DNA from: Cavia porcellus
Lineage: Eukaryota; Chordata; Mammalia; Rodentia; Caviidae
Assembly (NCBI RefSeq): GCF_034190915.1
Contig: NW_026947489.1
Coordinates: 60,264,001 to 60,328,000 of the forward strand
Reading direction: 5' to 3'
DNA: 64,000 nt
The notes beneath the pieces were generated by a model, which had not been told where the DNA came from, ran no database searches, and saw only the letters and a list, made by a program, of their open reading frames with translations. Position 1 is the stretch's first letter; each line of letters opens with the position of its first letter. Below are positions 55,600 to 64,000 of this stretch, piece by piece. The translations under genes and the position numbers were made by a program.

Positions 55600-56570
55600 A
55601 ACATTGTATGTGTTTACTGGGTATAACATGATGCTGTGAAGTACATATTTGTTGTGGAGTAGTTAAATCTAGGTAATTAAAAGTCACCCTGTTCACACAG
55701 TTAACATTTTGTGATAGAGCGTCCACTCCATTTTCCAAGACTACTGGTCACCTTGCTGAAAGTCGATCTCTGGAGTTTATTCCTGTTGAGCTGTTGAACT
55801 CTTTGGAACTGTAGTTATACACGGTTTGGCCAGCCTTCCCCTCTGCAGCCCCTCACTACCTCACATCTGCTCAGCATCACCTCATAGTCACCATTCTGCT
55901 ACTTTACAGTATTAGTGTCCTTCGACTCCACAGATGAGTAAGATCATGCAGTATTTCTCTTTCAGTGTCTGGCCATTTCACTTACTTATTTCCTTCAACT
56001 CATCCCATCTTATCCCAAAGTCCCATATTTTATTCTAAGTCTAAATAGTATCTCAGTGTATGTATCTCTATGTGTGTGTGTAAATATCTCACATTTTCTT
56101 TATTCAGTTTTTAAAATTTAAAAAATATTTTATCCACAGCTCTTTTACTTATTTATTTATTGTTTGCTTATTCTGCTAAGTTTTGTTTTCTATTTTGTGC
56201 CGCTGGCAATCAGTCTGAGTAACTTGTAATTCCAGGCAGGTGCTTATGCCACTGAGCTGCATCCCCGGCCTTTATTCAGTTTTTGATGGGCACCTAAGTT
56301 GATTCCATATCTTGAATATCTTGAATAAAAGTGATGCACTCAACATGGGAGTGCAGCTGTCTCCTCAAAGTAGCTTTTTGTTAGGTGTACCCTGTCGTGT
56401 GTACCCTGGATCATAGTAGTAGTTCTGCTTTTAATTTTTTTTTCGAGACAGGTTCTTGATATGTTGCCAGGCTGGTTTCTGTCTCCTGAGTTCAAGTGGT
56501 CCTGCTGCCATAGCTTCCTAAGTTGCTGAATCTAGAGGTAGATACTATCGTGCCCCACTTATGATGATGA
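55600..56570 (-). mobile_element. LINE-1 3' end, antisense, with SINEs inside
   Basis: Antisense L1 landmarks in order: GATGAGTAAGATCATGCAGT, ATTTTCTTTATTCAGTTTTT, GGGCACCTAAGTTGATTCCA and GGGAGTGCAGCTGTCTCCTC. A tRNA-type SINE at about 56195-56272 and a B1 at about 56440-56560, both antisense, interrupt it. Confidence 0.7.
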
Positions 56571-57042
56571 TTGTTATTTTTTGAAGAATCTTTGTCTTAT
56601 TTTCCCTAATGGCAATAGTCCTTTAGATTCCTGCTGATTATAAGGATTTATTTGTGTCCACAGCCTTGAAAACACTTGTTACCCTTTTAAAATGCTTTAC
56701 AAGATAGACTAATATATCAATTTTTTTTTCATAGATGACAACACTAATCTACAGCTGTGAAGCTAGTTCTGGACCCTCCCCACATTGGTCACTGAGACTA
56801 GTGACAAAAGTTTGCTCAGTCATTTAGACCAGTGTATTTTACCCTGATTAGGGGATTTATGAAGAAACAGCTACCTGGCATTGGAAGGTTTGGCACTCAT
56901 ACTATTGACAGAGCAGCTGGGAGTGACATTGGAGAAACACTTGTACCTGTTCATCTTTACTCTCTTTCCCCAAAGAATAGAAAACACCAAATAAGTTTAG
57001 CATTTTGCTACCTGCTTATTTATACTTTTTAATATCCTTTTA
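56571..57042. other. No feature recognised
   Basis: Apparently unique sequence. A 66-codon frame at 56832 shows no known domain. Confidence 0.35.
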
Positions 57043-57054
57043 AAAAATTACAGG

Positions 57055-57235
57055 AATCCAGGGATTTAGCTCAGTGGCACAAGCACCTAACTGGCAAGCA
57101 TGAGGTCATGAGTCATCCCTGGTACCAAAAACAACAACAAAAAAATTACAGGGTTGGGCATTTAGTTCAGTGGGCAGCACCTGCCTGGCAAGCATGAGGT
57201 CCTGAGCTCAATTCCTGTATCCTTCCCCAAAATAA
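57055..57235 (+). mobile_element. Two tRNA SINEs in direct succession
   Basis: The first (57055-57140) is flanked by the target-site duplication AAAAATTACAGG at 57043-57054 and 57141-57152. The second (57153-57235) begins exactly at the duplicated site with GTTGGGCATTTAGTTCAGTG. Confidence 0.9.
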
Positions 57236-57394
57236 ATAATAAAATTTCAGTAATTATATGTATAGGCAATTTTATATCTTGATTTTCCACTTTCCTTGAG
57301 AATGTACTATCCCATGTAATTTTAGAAAATTTTAATACAACATTTTTATTGTATCAATTTATTTATAATTTTAAATGTTTTTTAGTTTTTTAAA

Positions 57395-57745
57395 AAAATT
57401 TATTTTAAAGAGAAAAAACAATGCAAAATTTGAAAACAGGATAGAAGAGTAACAATGGTTAATTCACTGCTTATTGTTATCTTCAAAGTAGTTGCCCATA
57501 TTACAAGATACAGGCATGAAAAATTGGTCAAACAATATAGGCACAAACCTTTCTTTTCAATAACCTAATAGAAGTTAGTAATATTGTTATCTTAACTGTC
57601 TTGTATGTATGTATTTATTTTTCTTTTTCTTTGTTTTCTTCTTTCTCCCATCCCAATTTGATTTTCCTTTTGAACAATTTCTTCCCATTTCACAGTACCT
57701 GTTGTACATTTTGGATCCTACTTATTCTTTCTGCTTCAGAGAGCT
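57395..57745. repeat. Unclassified interspersed repeat, copy 1
   Basis: Shares ordered segments with 58310-58530: TTTTAAAGAGAAAAAA, then CCCATCCCA, then CCATTTCACAGTACCTGTTG (CATTTCACACCATCTGTTGT in copy 2). Probably the antisense 3' end of an L1 or a related element. Not identified. Confidence 0.6.
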
Positions 57746-57794
57746 AAGTATTAAAACAGAAACATTAAAGCTATTGGAAAAAATCAGGTAGAAA

Positions 57795-57796
57795 TC

Positions 57797-57829
<33 letters not shown>

Positions 57830-57912
57830 TTTTTTTGTACCAGGGATCAAACTTGTGACCTGGTGCTTGCCGGGCAGGCACTTGTGCTGCTGAGCTATAT
57901 CCCTGGCCCGAA
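57795..57912 (-). mobile_element. tRNA-type SINE, antisense
   Basis: A long T run, GTACCAGGGATCAAACTTGT, GCTTGCCGGGCAGGCACTTG and GCTGAGCTATATCCCTGGCCC. Confidence 0.9.
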
Positions 57913-57929
57913 ATTTTAAAGACATAGGT

Positions 57930-58260
57930 GTAGGCAGAGAGTTCATGAACAAAACTGCACAGGAGGTACTTCAAAGAATCAACAATGGGGATCTCATCTT
58001 ATTTAAAAGCTTTTGCACATCAAAAAAAAAAAATCATCACCAGCAGAGTGAAAAGACAACTCACAAAATGGGGAAAAATGTTAGCCAACTGACCTTCAGA
58101 CAGAGGACTTATGTCTGCAGCATATAAAGAACTGAAAAAAGTCAGACCCTCAGAATTCAAAGGTCCAATCCAAAAATGGGCATCTATGTACTGCTTAGAT
58201 TGAAGAACAAATAGCAATTAATATATGAAAAAATGATAAACATCATTGGTTGTTTGAGAG
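57930..58260 (+). mobile_element. LINE-1 ORF2 fragment, sense
   Basis: CTTATTTAAAAGCTTTTGCA, GTGAAAAGACAACTCACAAA and AATGGGCATCTATGTACTGC correspond to the ORF2 3' region. Confidence 0.85.
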
Positions 58261-58309
58261 ATGCAGATTATTCCATGTAATTTTTAAAACTCTGTAAACT
58301 TGGTTTTTA

Positions 58310-58530
58310 AATTTTAAAGAGAAAAAATTTGTATTTTAAAGAGAAGTAAAAATTTCAAAACAAGATAGTGTGATATATATTTTTCAATTTTTATTCTTTT
58401 GTTTTTCCCTTCCTTTTCTCTTTTCCCCATCCCAGTTTCTCTTTTCTTTTGAATAGTTGCTTGGCATTTCACACCATCTGTTGTACACTGTGGATCTTAT
58501 TTACTCTTTCAGTTTCTCACACTAGGTAGA
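58310..58530. repeat. Unclassified interspersed repeat, copy 2
   Basis: See 57395-57745. Begins TTTTAAAGAGAAAAAATTTG and ends about GATCTTATTTACTCTTTCAG. Confidence 0.6.
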
Positions 58531-58599
58531 CAATAAGATGTTTCCATGTGTGAGTCTGATTTATTTTATGAGTATGGTCTCGAGGTACCTTTTTTTTCC

Positions 58600-59240
58600 A
58601 TTTACCTTTTTTTTTTAACTTTAAATGTAGTAAACTCAGAAAAACAAGACAGAACAAGGCTAATCAAGACAATGCAGCAAAATTGGTACAAAATTTCAGA
58701 GCAGGATACCAGGAAAACAATGATAGTATATCTTATCTTCACAATAGTTGTCCTTTCCATCAGGTATAGCAAAATTAAACCAAAAACAAAACACTATAAA
58801 AGCAATCAAAATATTGAATAAAGCAAAACAATCAGACCAAAGCAAAACAATGGAAACAATATTAGACTTAAAAGACAAGATAGAAGGAAATCCCCCATAT
58901 TTGCTATATTGCATACTGTTACCCACTCAAGAAAAGCTGAGACCACTGGCCCAGGCCTGCAAAATCAACTAAAGAGTACAAGCATGTAGTTGCTTTATGC
59001 ACCTCAGTTGCTATCAACTCAGGCTGTCCTGGAAACCATCCAGTTGCTAATGGGGGTGGGAATGGAGGGTGGACAGTGTGTGATTCTCAGCTCAGGCCCT
59101 GGTAGGCTCACGGGAGGTGCTGTGATTTCTTTCCCTGGAATGCCCGTGGCTGGCATAGCTTACCCAGAAGCCTGGCTGGTTGATTTTTGGTTGATCCCCC
59201 AAGTCCCAGCATGCTGGATTCTCGAGAGATGCTGACTTTT
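58600..59240. other. Unassigned, repeat-like at its start
   Basis: 58610-58760 resembles the repeat near 53.8 kb (AAAATTTCAGAGCAGGATAC, CAATGATAGTATATC). The rest is unassigned. I see no convincing exon. Confidence 0.35.
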
Positions 59241-59249
59241 CTCTCCCTG

Positions 59250-59620
59250 GAGTGCACACGCTTGCACAGCTTCACATCCATATACCTTTTAAAAATCTCC
59301 AGTTTATCTTCCTTTATTGCTGAAAAGTACTCCATTGTATAAAATAATCATGTCTTTTTTTTTATCCATTCCTTGGTTGATGGGCATTTGGGTTGTTTCT
59401 AAGATGTAGCTTGTAAACTTAATTTGAAATTGTTAGGTTTCCCCCATGGTTGAATTTCAGTTTGTTTCTTCTTATATTCTGTGAGGAACAAGGTTACAAT
59501 GACTTATACCTAATGTTTTTCCTGCATTTTGAATTACTTCCTTAAGATGGATTCCCAGAAGCAGAGTTACTAGGTCCAAAGGTTTGGTCATTTAAACCTT
59601 CTTTTTCTTCTTCTTCTTTT
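59250..59620 (-). mobile_element. LINE-1 3' end, antisense
   Basis: GCTGAAAAGTACTCCATTGT, ATCCATTCCTTGGTTGATGG, GCATTTGGGTTGTTTCTAAG. Confidence 0.8.
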
Positions 59621-59700
59621 TAATCCTGGGGTTTGGACTCAGGGTCCTCCGCGTGCTAGGCAAGCACTCTACCACTAAGCTACAACCCCAGCCCTTGAAG
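59615..59700 (-). mobile_element. tRNA-type SINE, antisense, ID-like
   Basis: TCCTGGGGTTTGGACTCAGG, GTGCTAGGCAAGCACTCTAC and ACTAAGCTACAACCCCAGCCC. Closer to the classical ID form than to the GTACC subfamily. Confidence 0.8.
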
Positions 59701-60419
59701 ATTTTTTTTTGGTACCAGGCCTAAAGATTCTTGATAGTTATTGCCAAAGAGCTCTTTAAAGAAGCTTATTAAACTGACCTCACTGCTTTCTAGTCCTGCT
59801 GAGAGAGTGGTTCATTATTGATGATGGGGAGGTCGTATCTGTACCACACATCACAGTTCTGAAGAATTAAGTTTGTGTGTTATAAAATTATAGGGTATAT
59901 AGAGGAAAAGACTCACTTGTTATGTGATTAAAAATACCAGGTCAAGACAGATTGATCTGCCAAAATCAGACAGCTAACCCAGCAAGTCAGGGTCCAGAAC
60001 TCAGTAAGGTCTCAGAATATTCTTCACAGTTCTGGTGTCTCATGACTGAGACCTTACTCCAGGGCTGTTGGGCTATCCTGGCCACCAGAGAGTGGGTGGG
60101 CCATCCTAACTTCTAGCCCTCACAGGTCACTGCCAGATTCGTCATGGACAAAAATTGCTGCCGAAGACTGACAGGGGCTAAGGGCCAACGACAGCTGCCT
60201 TTGTGGGTTTCTGTCTCAGAGTCCAAGTCAAATTAAAAACTCTGAAGGTAAGACACTCTCTATACTCGTGGACAGAGAGGCCACATATACAGAGTTCTTA
60301 CTGAGTTTTCAGGCTAATAAACCCTCAATATCTGATGGAGTATTAAAGGTCAACCTATGGCAGTTACAAACAGGGCCTATTTTTGTGCAGGTCCCAGTTC
60401 TAAATCTTAAAATGCTTTT

Positions 60420-60550
60420 ATTCCCTTTTATACAGACTGACAGATACATTTTGTCTTCTCACTTTGTTTATACTTTTTCAGGATACATAAAAGCCTTTCT
60501 CACAACCAGGGAAACTACTGATATACTTGATAAAGTTCTGTTACAGCAAA
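60420..60550 (+). pseudogene. Integrase fragment of class I family C
   Basis: A short frame contains YTFSGYIKAFLTTRETTDIL and then DKVLLQQNIP. This is the stretch after the first catalytic Asp of a gammaretrovirus-type integrase, with that Asp replaced (VYTFSG, where VDTFSG is usual). It is the only recognisable coding segment of this family here. Confidence 0.7.
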
Positions 60551-61267
60551 ACATTCCAATGACTACAACCAAGTCACAGTGACCCATGCCTGATATTCTT
60601 GATAACCTCAACAGCAATCAAAGTTGCTAGACCGCCATCCTGGTTTCACATCACTCAGGCCCTAGATCTGACCATCCTTTTCATACTCATCTCTGCCTTA
60701 CCAAGGCCTCATGGCCATGACTTACAGGTTGTCATGTTTTGTTATCCACTTTGGTTCCTAATTTCTTACATTCTATTAATGATCAGTTTTACAGTATTGC
60801 CTACAGACTCCAACATCATATATACCAGAGAAAAGCCTTACTGACCTACCTTTTAACTTTTATGCTTTCATATGGGGGAATAAACACCTGTCATAACTTC
60901 ACTCCTACTAATCCCACGTTTAATGTTTCAGAATTCTGCCATGCCGTGGAAATGTTCCTACCTCAACGTCATCCTGATAGAATGACATGTCTAAATCAAA
61001 GACACCTTTCCCTCTACCTCACTTGAGTCCTTAAATATGACAGTGCCATATCTTCTCATAACACCTTGTCTCTTTGTTTTTTCAGTCTAACATATGTGCA
61101 TTCACCAGTGAAGTTGTCCTGGCTAAAACACCTGACACCAGCTTCTACCTAGACATCAACTGTCATCTGTCGACTCCCCTAGACCCCAGTACAGCGCCCT
61201 CAGCCAGCAGGAAGTAGTTAAAGAGAAAAATCTTTGCCCCTTTTCATAATAATCATAAGACAGGATA

Positions 61268-61608
61268 TGAAAGGGTTTTGGCCAGGCCGGATACTATAGC
61301 CCATAAAGCCAGGAAGCTCCTCCCCCCAATTTCCCCCACCCTTAGGAATTACCTCTGGTGCCAAACTAAGACCAATGGGCTACCTGTGCATCCCTAATGC
61401 CCCTTTAGGTTCCACCCCAGGCCGAGGCTACTTATATGCCTTACTCCACGTGTTCCACGGAGAGATCGCCGGCCCCGGGGTGGAGATGCCATGCCCCAGG
61501 GGGTTGGGGGTGTCTCTCCCCACATTCCCAAAATAAAGGTTATTTATATTTTATACTTTTCAGCCACTGCCAGTCCTCCTCCTCCTCCTTCCCCACACAG
61601 TTCTATCA
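61268..61608 (+). repeat. 3' LTR of the truncated class I copy (family C)
   Basis: 341 bp, TGAAAGGGTTTTGG to AGTTCTATCA. It carries CGCCGGCCCCGGGGTGGAGA, AATAAAGG and the C/T-rich U5. It is more diverged from the two 43-46 kb LTRs than they are from one another. Confidence 0.88.
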
Positions 61609-61831
61609 AACACTACCACTGTGGCACGCTCTTGGAAGTTTTTAAGGAGTTTCGTGGTTCTCTTGTCTTTTTCTTTTTTTACCTTTTGGATATTATGTTC
61701 ATAAACAGCGACATGAGAACAAGGCTGTCTAAGGCTCACACACTATCTCTAGGTGAAATGGTGGCACCACCCCAATAACAACAAGGCTAGTACAGCTTTT
61801 CCTGAAATAGCCAGCTCTCTACATTCTGGGT

Positions 61832-61908
61832 GGCCACTTTCTGCAGAAATTCTGCCACTTTCTGTAGAATTTCTGTAGAAATTGTCTGCCACTTTCTGTA
61901 GAAATACT
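61832..61908. repeat. Imperfect tandem repeat
   Basis: GCCACTTTCTGCAGAAATTC recurs as GCCACTTTCTGTAGAATTTC (61853) and GCCACTTTCTGTAGAAATAC (61888), with partial inner repeats of CTGTAGAA. Confidence 0.85.
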
Positions 61909-62186
61909 GATTTACTCTCGGAAGTTCCCAGTGTTTCTTACAACTGATTCAAATAGGGAGGACATGGAGTGTTCTATTTATTTCTAGGTAAACTCTTCAC
62001 ATTTCCTGGTTTCTGAAAGTTCTCCTTTCACAGATCTTTTTAAACATAATTACAAAAGTTTTCTATGAAACTCAACAAGTTAAACCCAACAGTACATCAA
62101 AAGGAGATATACTGTAACATTTGGGGTATCTCAAGAATTGGTGTCCCTATCACAGATGGGGTTATCTCAAGAATGCAAAGTTCAGG

Positions 62187-62430
62187 GCCAGGGATTTAGC
62201 TCAGCTGTGCAAGTGCCTGCCTAGCAAGTACAAGGTCATGAGTTTTGTCCCTGGTACAAAAAAAAAAAAAAAAAAAAAAAGCTAATTTCCTTTAAAATTT
62301 GAAAATCAATGGGTAACCCACCAAAATGATAAACTTTGTATTTTTTGTTTTGTTTTGCAACTGGGAATTGACCTCAGGACCTCATACTTCCCAGACAGGT
62401 GCAATGCTACTGAGCTATATCCCCACCCCC
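62187..62430. mobile_element. Two tRNA SINEs in opposite orientation
   Basis: A sense copy at 62187-62282 (GGGCCAGGGATTTAGCTCAG, GGTAC then a 23-A tail). An antisense degraded copy at about 62342-62430 (CAACTGGGAATTGACCTCAG, GAGCTATATCCCCACCCCC). Confidence 0.8.
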
Positions 62431-62494
62431 TGATAAACTTTAAAAACATAATCTATATGTTGAACTCAGCAGACACCAAAACAAAACAAACACA

Positions 62495-62715
62495 TTTTTG
62501 TCAAGCATGGTTGGTGCATGCCAGTAATCTTAGCTACCCAAGAAGCTGGGGAGGCTGAAGCAGGAGGATTGTAAATTCAAGGCCAACCTAGGCACTTTGT
62601 CTAAAAAAAAGCGGGGGGAGGGGGGATGGCCTGGGATTCCAGCTCAGTGCTAAAGGGCTTGCCTAGTGTGTATAAAGCCCTGGGCTCAGTCTCCAGTACT
62701 GCCACACAAAACGAT
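62495..62715 (+). mobile_element. Short B1 and a tRNA SINE
   Basis: Degraded B1 at about 62500-62610 (GGAGGCTGAAGCAGGAGGAT). A tRNA-type SINE at about 62625-62715 (CTGGGATTCCAGCTCAGTGC, GCCCTGGGCTCAGTCTCCAG). Confidence 0.65.
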
Positions 62716-63029
62716 CAACAAACTAAGAATAGAAAAGAATATAAATCAGCCTCCAATTCCATCTTACAGCTAACCTCAGGATTAGTGGTAATGATTGGGT
62801 GCTTTTCCCCAAGATCAAAACCCAAACAAGATGTCTATTCTTATCATAGCAATTCACCACTGGTGAGGGGTGCACCGAGGAAAGAAAATTTATCTAGATT
62901 GGAAGATGTAAACTTTAAATCTATATTTTCAGACAACAGGAGTATATATGAATAAAATCAGGTAAGATCTAAATGAAAGTAGTAACTTTGTTTTTTATAT
63001 ACATAACAGAATACACTATTATCTTTTTT

Positions 63030-63102
63030 ATTCATACTTATTCAATACTTATTCATACTTATTCATTCATTCATTCATTCATACTTATTCATACTTATTC
63101 AA
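63030..63102. repeat. (TTCA)n / TTATTCATAC repeat
   Basis: Five or so TTCA units embedded in a higher-order repeat of ACTTATTCATACTTATTCA. Confidence 0.9.
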
Positions 63103-63239
63103 TAGCTGTTTTATTAATAGACGTTTTGTTTCCAGTCTTTTGTTGTTACAAATAATTGTGGAATTACAAAGTTTTGTGAATGTATGTTTCCAACATTTGT
63201 GTTCTGTATTCTGTCTTTGAAATTCGTTTTCAGAAGTTG

Positions 63240-63315
63240 GGATTGTTGGGAGCAAATGGTAGAGAGCTTACTTCGCACGTGCAAGGCACTGGATTTTATC
63301 TCCAGCACCACGGAG
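63240..63315 (+). mobile_element. Diverged tRNA-type SINE
   Basis: GGGAGCAAATGGTAGAGAGC, CACGTGCAAGGCACTGGATT and TATCTCCAGCACCAC. Confidence 0.55.
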
Positions 63316-64000
63316 AAAGTGAGATTGGGTCCATAGGAAAATCTGGAGGTGGGTTCAGGCAATGGTCATTTAGGGCTCTTGTCATTCCATACAGCGAGGC
63401 ACCGTGGGAGAACACCCCCACCCCATCTCTCTCCAGTGTTGTTCAGGGCTCAGCAGTCTCAGCAAGGGTTTGTGCAGTTAGGAGCCATGCAGCACGTGTT
63501 CACTTGGCTCAGCTACTTACACGTCTTTTCTGAGCCTCACTAGCTTGTTCTCTTTGTGTCTTGTTTCCATAAGCAGGGGCTGACCAAGCTTCATTTTTTT
63601 TTTTTCACTTCAATTAGATTTTATTGGTACATTTCGGACATACCTAATGATCATCAGAGAAGATTTGTACCTATACATGGTACTGTTATCTTTCCCATTC
63701 CTCTACTCTCCCTTCAACGCCTCCTCCCCTTACCCCATTTACAAAATTTCGTTTCCACGTTTTGTGTTAAGTAATCAGATTTACAGTCTTTTTTTTCCCT
63801 TTTTGCTTCTTGATTTTTGAGTCATTATTAGGAAAGACCTGTTGAGTACATAGAAAAAAAAAATCACCCAACGCTTTTTTGATATAGTCGTTTGTTTCTG
63901 CTATCAGTTGCTGATCCTTTTAATCCACACTGTGAATAAGGAGGGGAAGCTCCATCACCTAGGATGCCCACCACCTGCGATGCGGCCAGCCGCGGTGTGC
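63316..64000. other. Unassigned; GC-rich window end
   Basis: 63600-63780 begins ATTAGATTTTATTGGTACAT and may be an antisense L1-type or related 3' end. The final 40 bp are GC-rich with CpGs (GCGATGCGGCCAGCCGCGG) and may be the edge of a CpG island beyond the window. Confidence 0.35.

Larger units (their letters stand above)
60048..61608 (+). mobile_element. Class I provirus family C, 5'-truncated copy with 3' LTR
   Basis: From 60048 (GAGACCTTACTCCAGGGCTG) the sequence runs parallel to 45170-46475 of the first provirus, including the internal 3' region and one LTR (61268-61608). It keeps an integrase fragment that copy 1 lacks, and an extra stretch (60128-60190). No 5' LTR is present in the window and no target duplication is visible. 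Confidence 0.85.

Noticed and set aside
56740..57030. Further TEX14-like exon downstream
   Set aside because: A few residues could be aligned only with several frameshifts and no reliable splice sites, so the match is not better than chance.
57055..57235. CRISPR-like or other direct-repeat array
   Set aside because: The two repeats are adjacent tRNA SINEs, one with a target duplication; the host is a mammal.
60268..61026. Host gene in consecutive plus-strand frames
   Set aside because: The region is co-linear with the class I provirus and includes an integrase scrap; the frames are retroviral debris.

Overview
This is a stretch of nuclear DNA from a placental mammal, and almost certainly a rodent. 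Two short retroposon families dominate it. One is a B1-like (7SL-derived) SINE carrying an internal duplication of about 30 bp. The other is an ID-like SINE derived from tRNA-Ala, with anticodon TGC still readable in the best copies. I see L1 fragments, MaLR-type LTRs and both class I and class II endogenous retroviruses (ERVs). The B1 with internal duplication next to an ID-like SINE fits a rodent of the mouse-related clade outside the murids (for example a castorimorph). That placement is inference. No intact protein-coding gene is visible; most long open frames are shadows of SINEs, LTRs and simple repeats.

Layout. 1-3.8 kb is mostly unique sequence with two poly(A)-signal-like sites and no recognisable exon. 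3.8-11 kb is a SINE-rich desert with a solo class II LTR at 10.2 kb. 11.3-14.9 kb is a sense-strand L1 ORF2 remnant, broken by a GNG5 processed pseudogene (itself split by a younger SINE), by B1 copies and by a displaced duplicate of its own reverse-transcriptase active-site segment. 15-23.9 kb holds MaLR LTRs, three or more antisense L1 tails, a long CTT tract and many SINEs. 24.2-25.0 kb is a CpG-rich block ending in a deleted U1 snRNA copy that keeps U1-type promoter elements. 31.7-35.7 kb is an internally deleted class II provirus with two LTRs and an exact 6-bp target-site duplication. 36.1-36.8 kb is a second CpG-rich block with a full-length but diverged U1 copy and its own promoter elements. 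41.8 and 51 kb carry solo LTRs of the 31.7-kb provirus family. 43.2-46.5 kb is a deleted class I provirus with an exact 5-bp target-site duplication; a truncated relative lies at 60.0-61.6 kb. 51.9-54.9 kb contains three consecutive exons of a TEX14-like pseudo-kinase gene, with introns but with a frameshift and a nonsense codon. The rest is SINEs, antisense L1 tails and unassigned sequence.

The host-derived parts are gene relics: a duplicated, unprocessed TEX14 fragment; two U1 loci that look like diverged members of a dispersed U1 family; and a GNG5 retrocopy. The retroelement layers allow relative dating. L1 came first, then the GNG5 retrocopy, then tRNA-Ala SINEs with near-perfect target-site duplications, which are the youngest insertions in the window.
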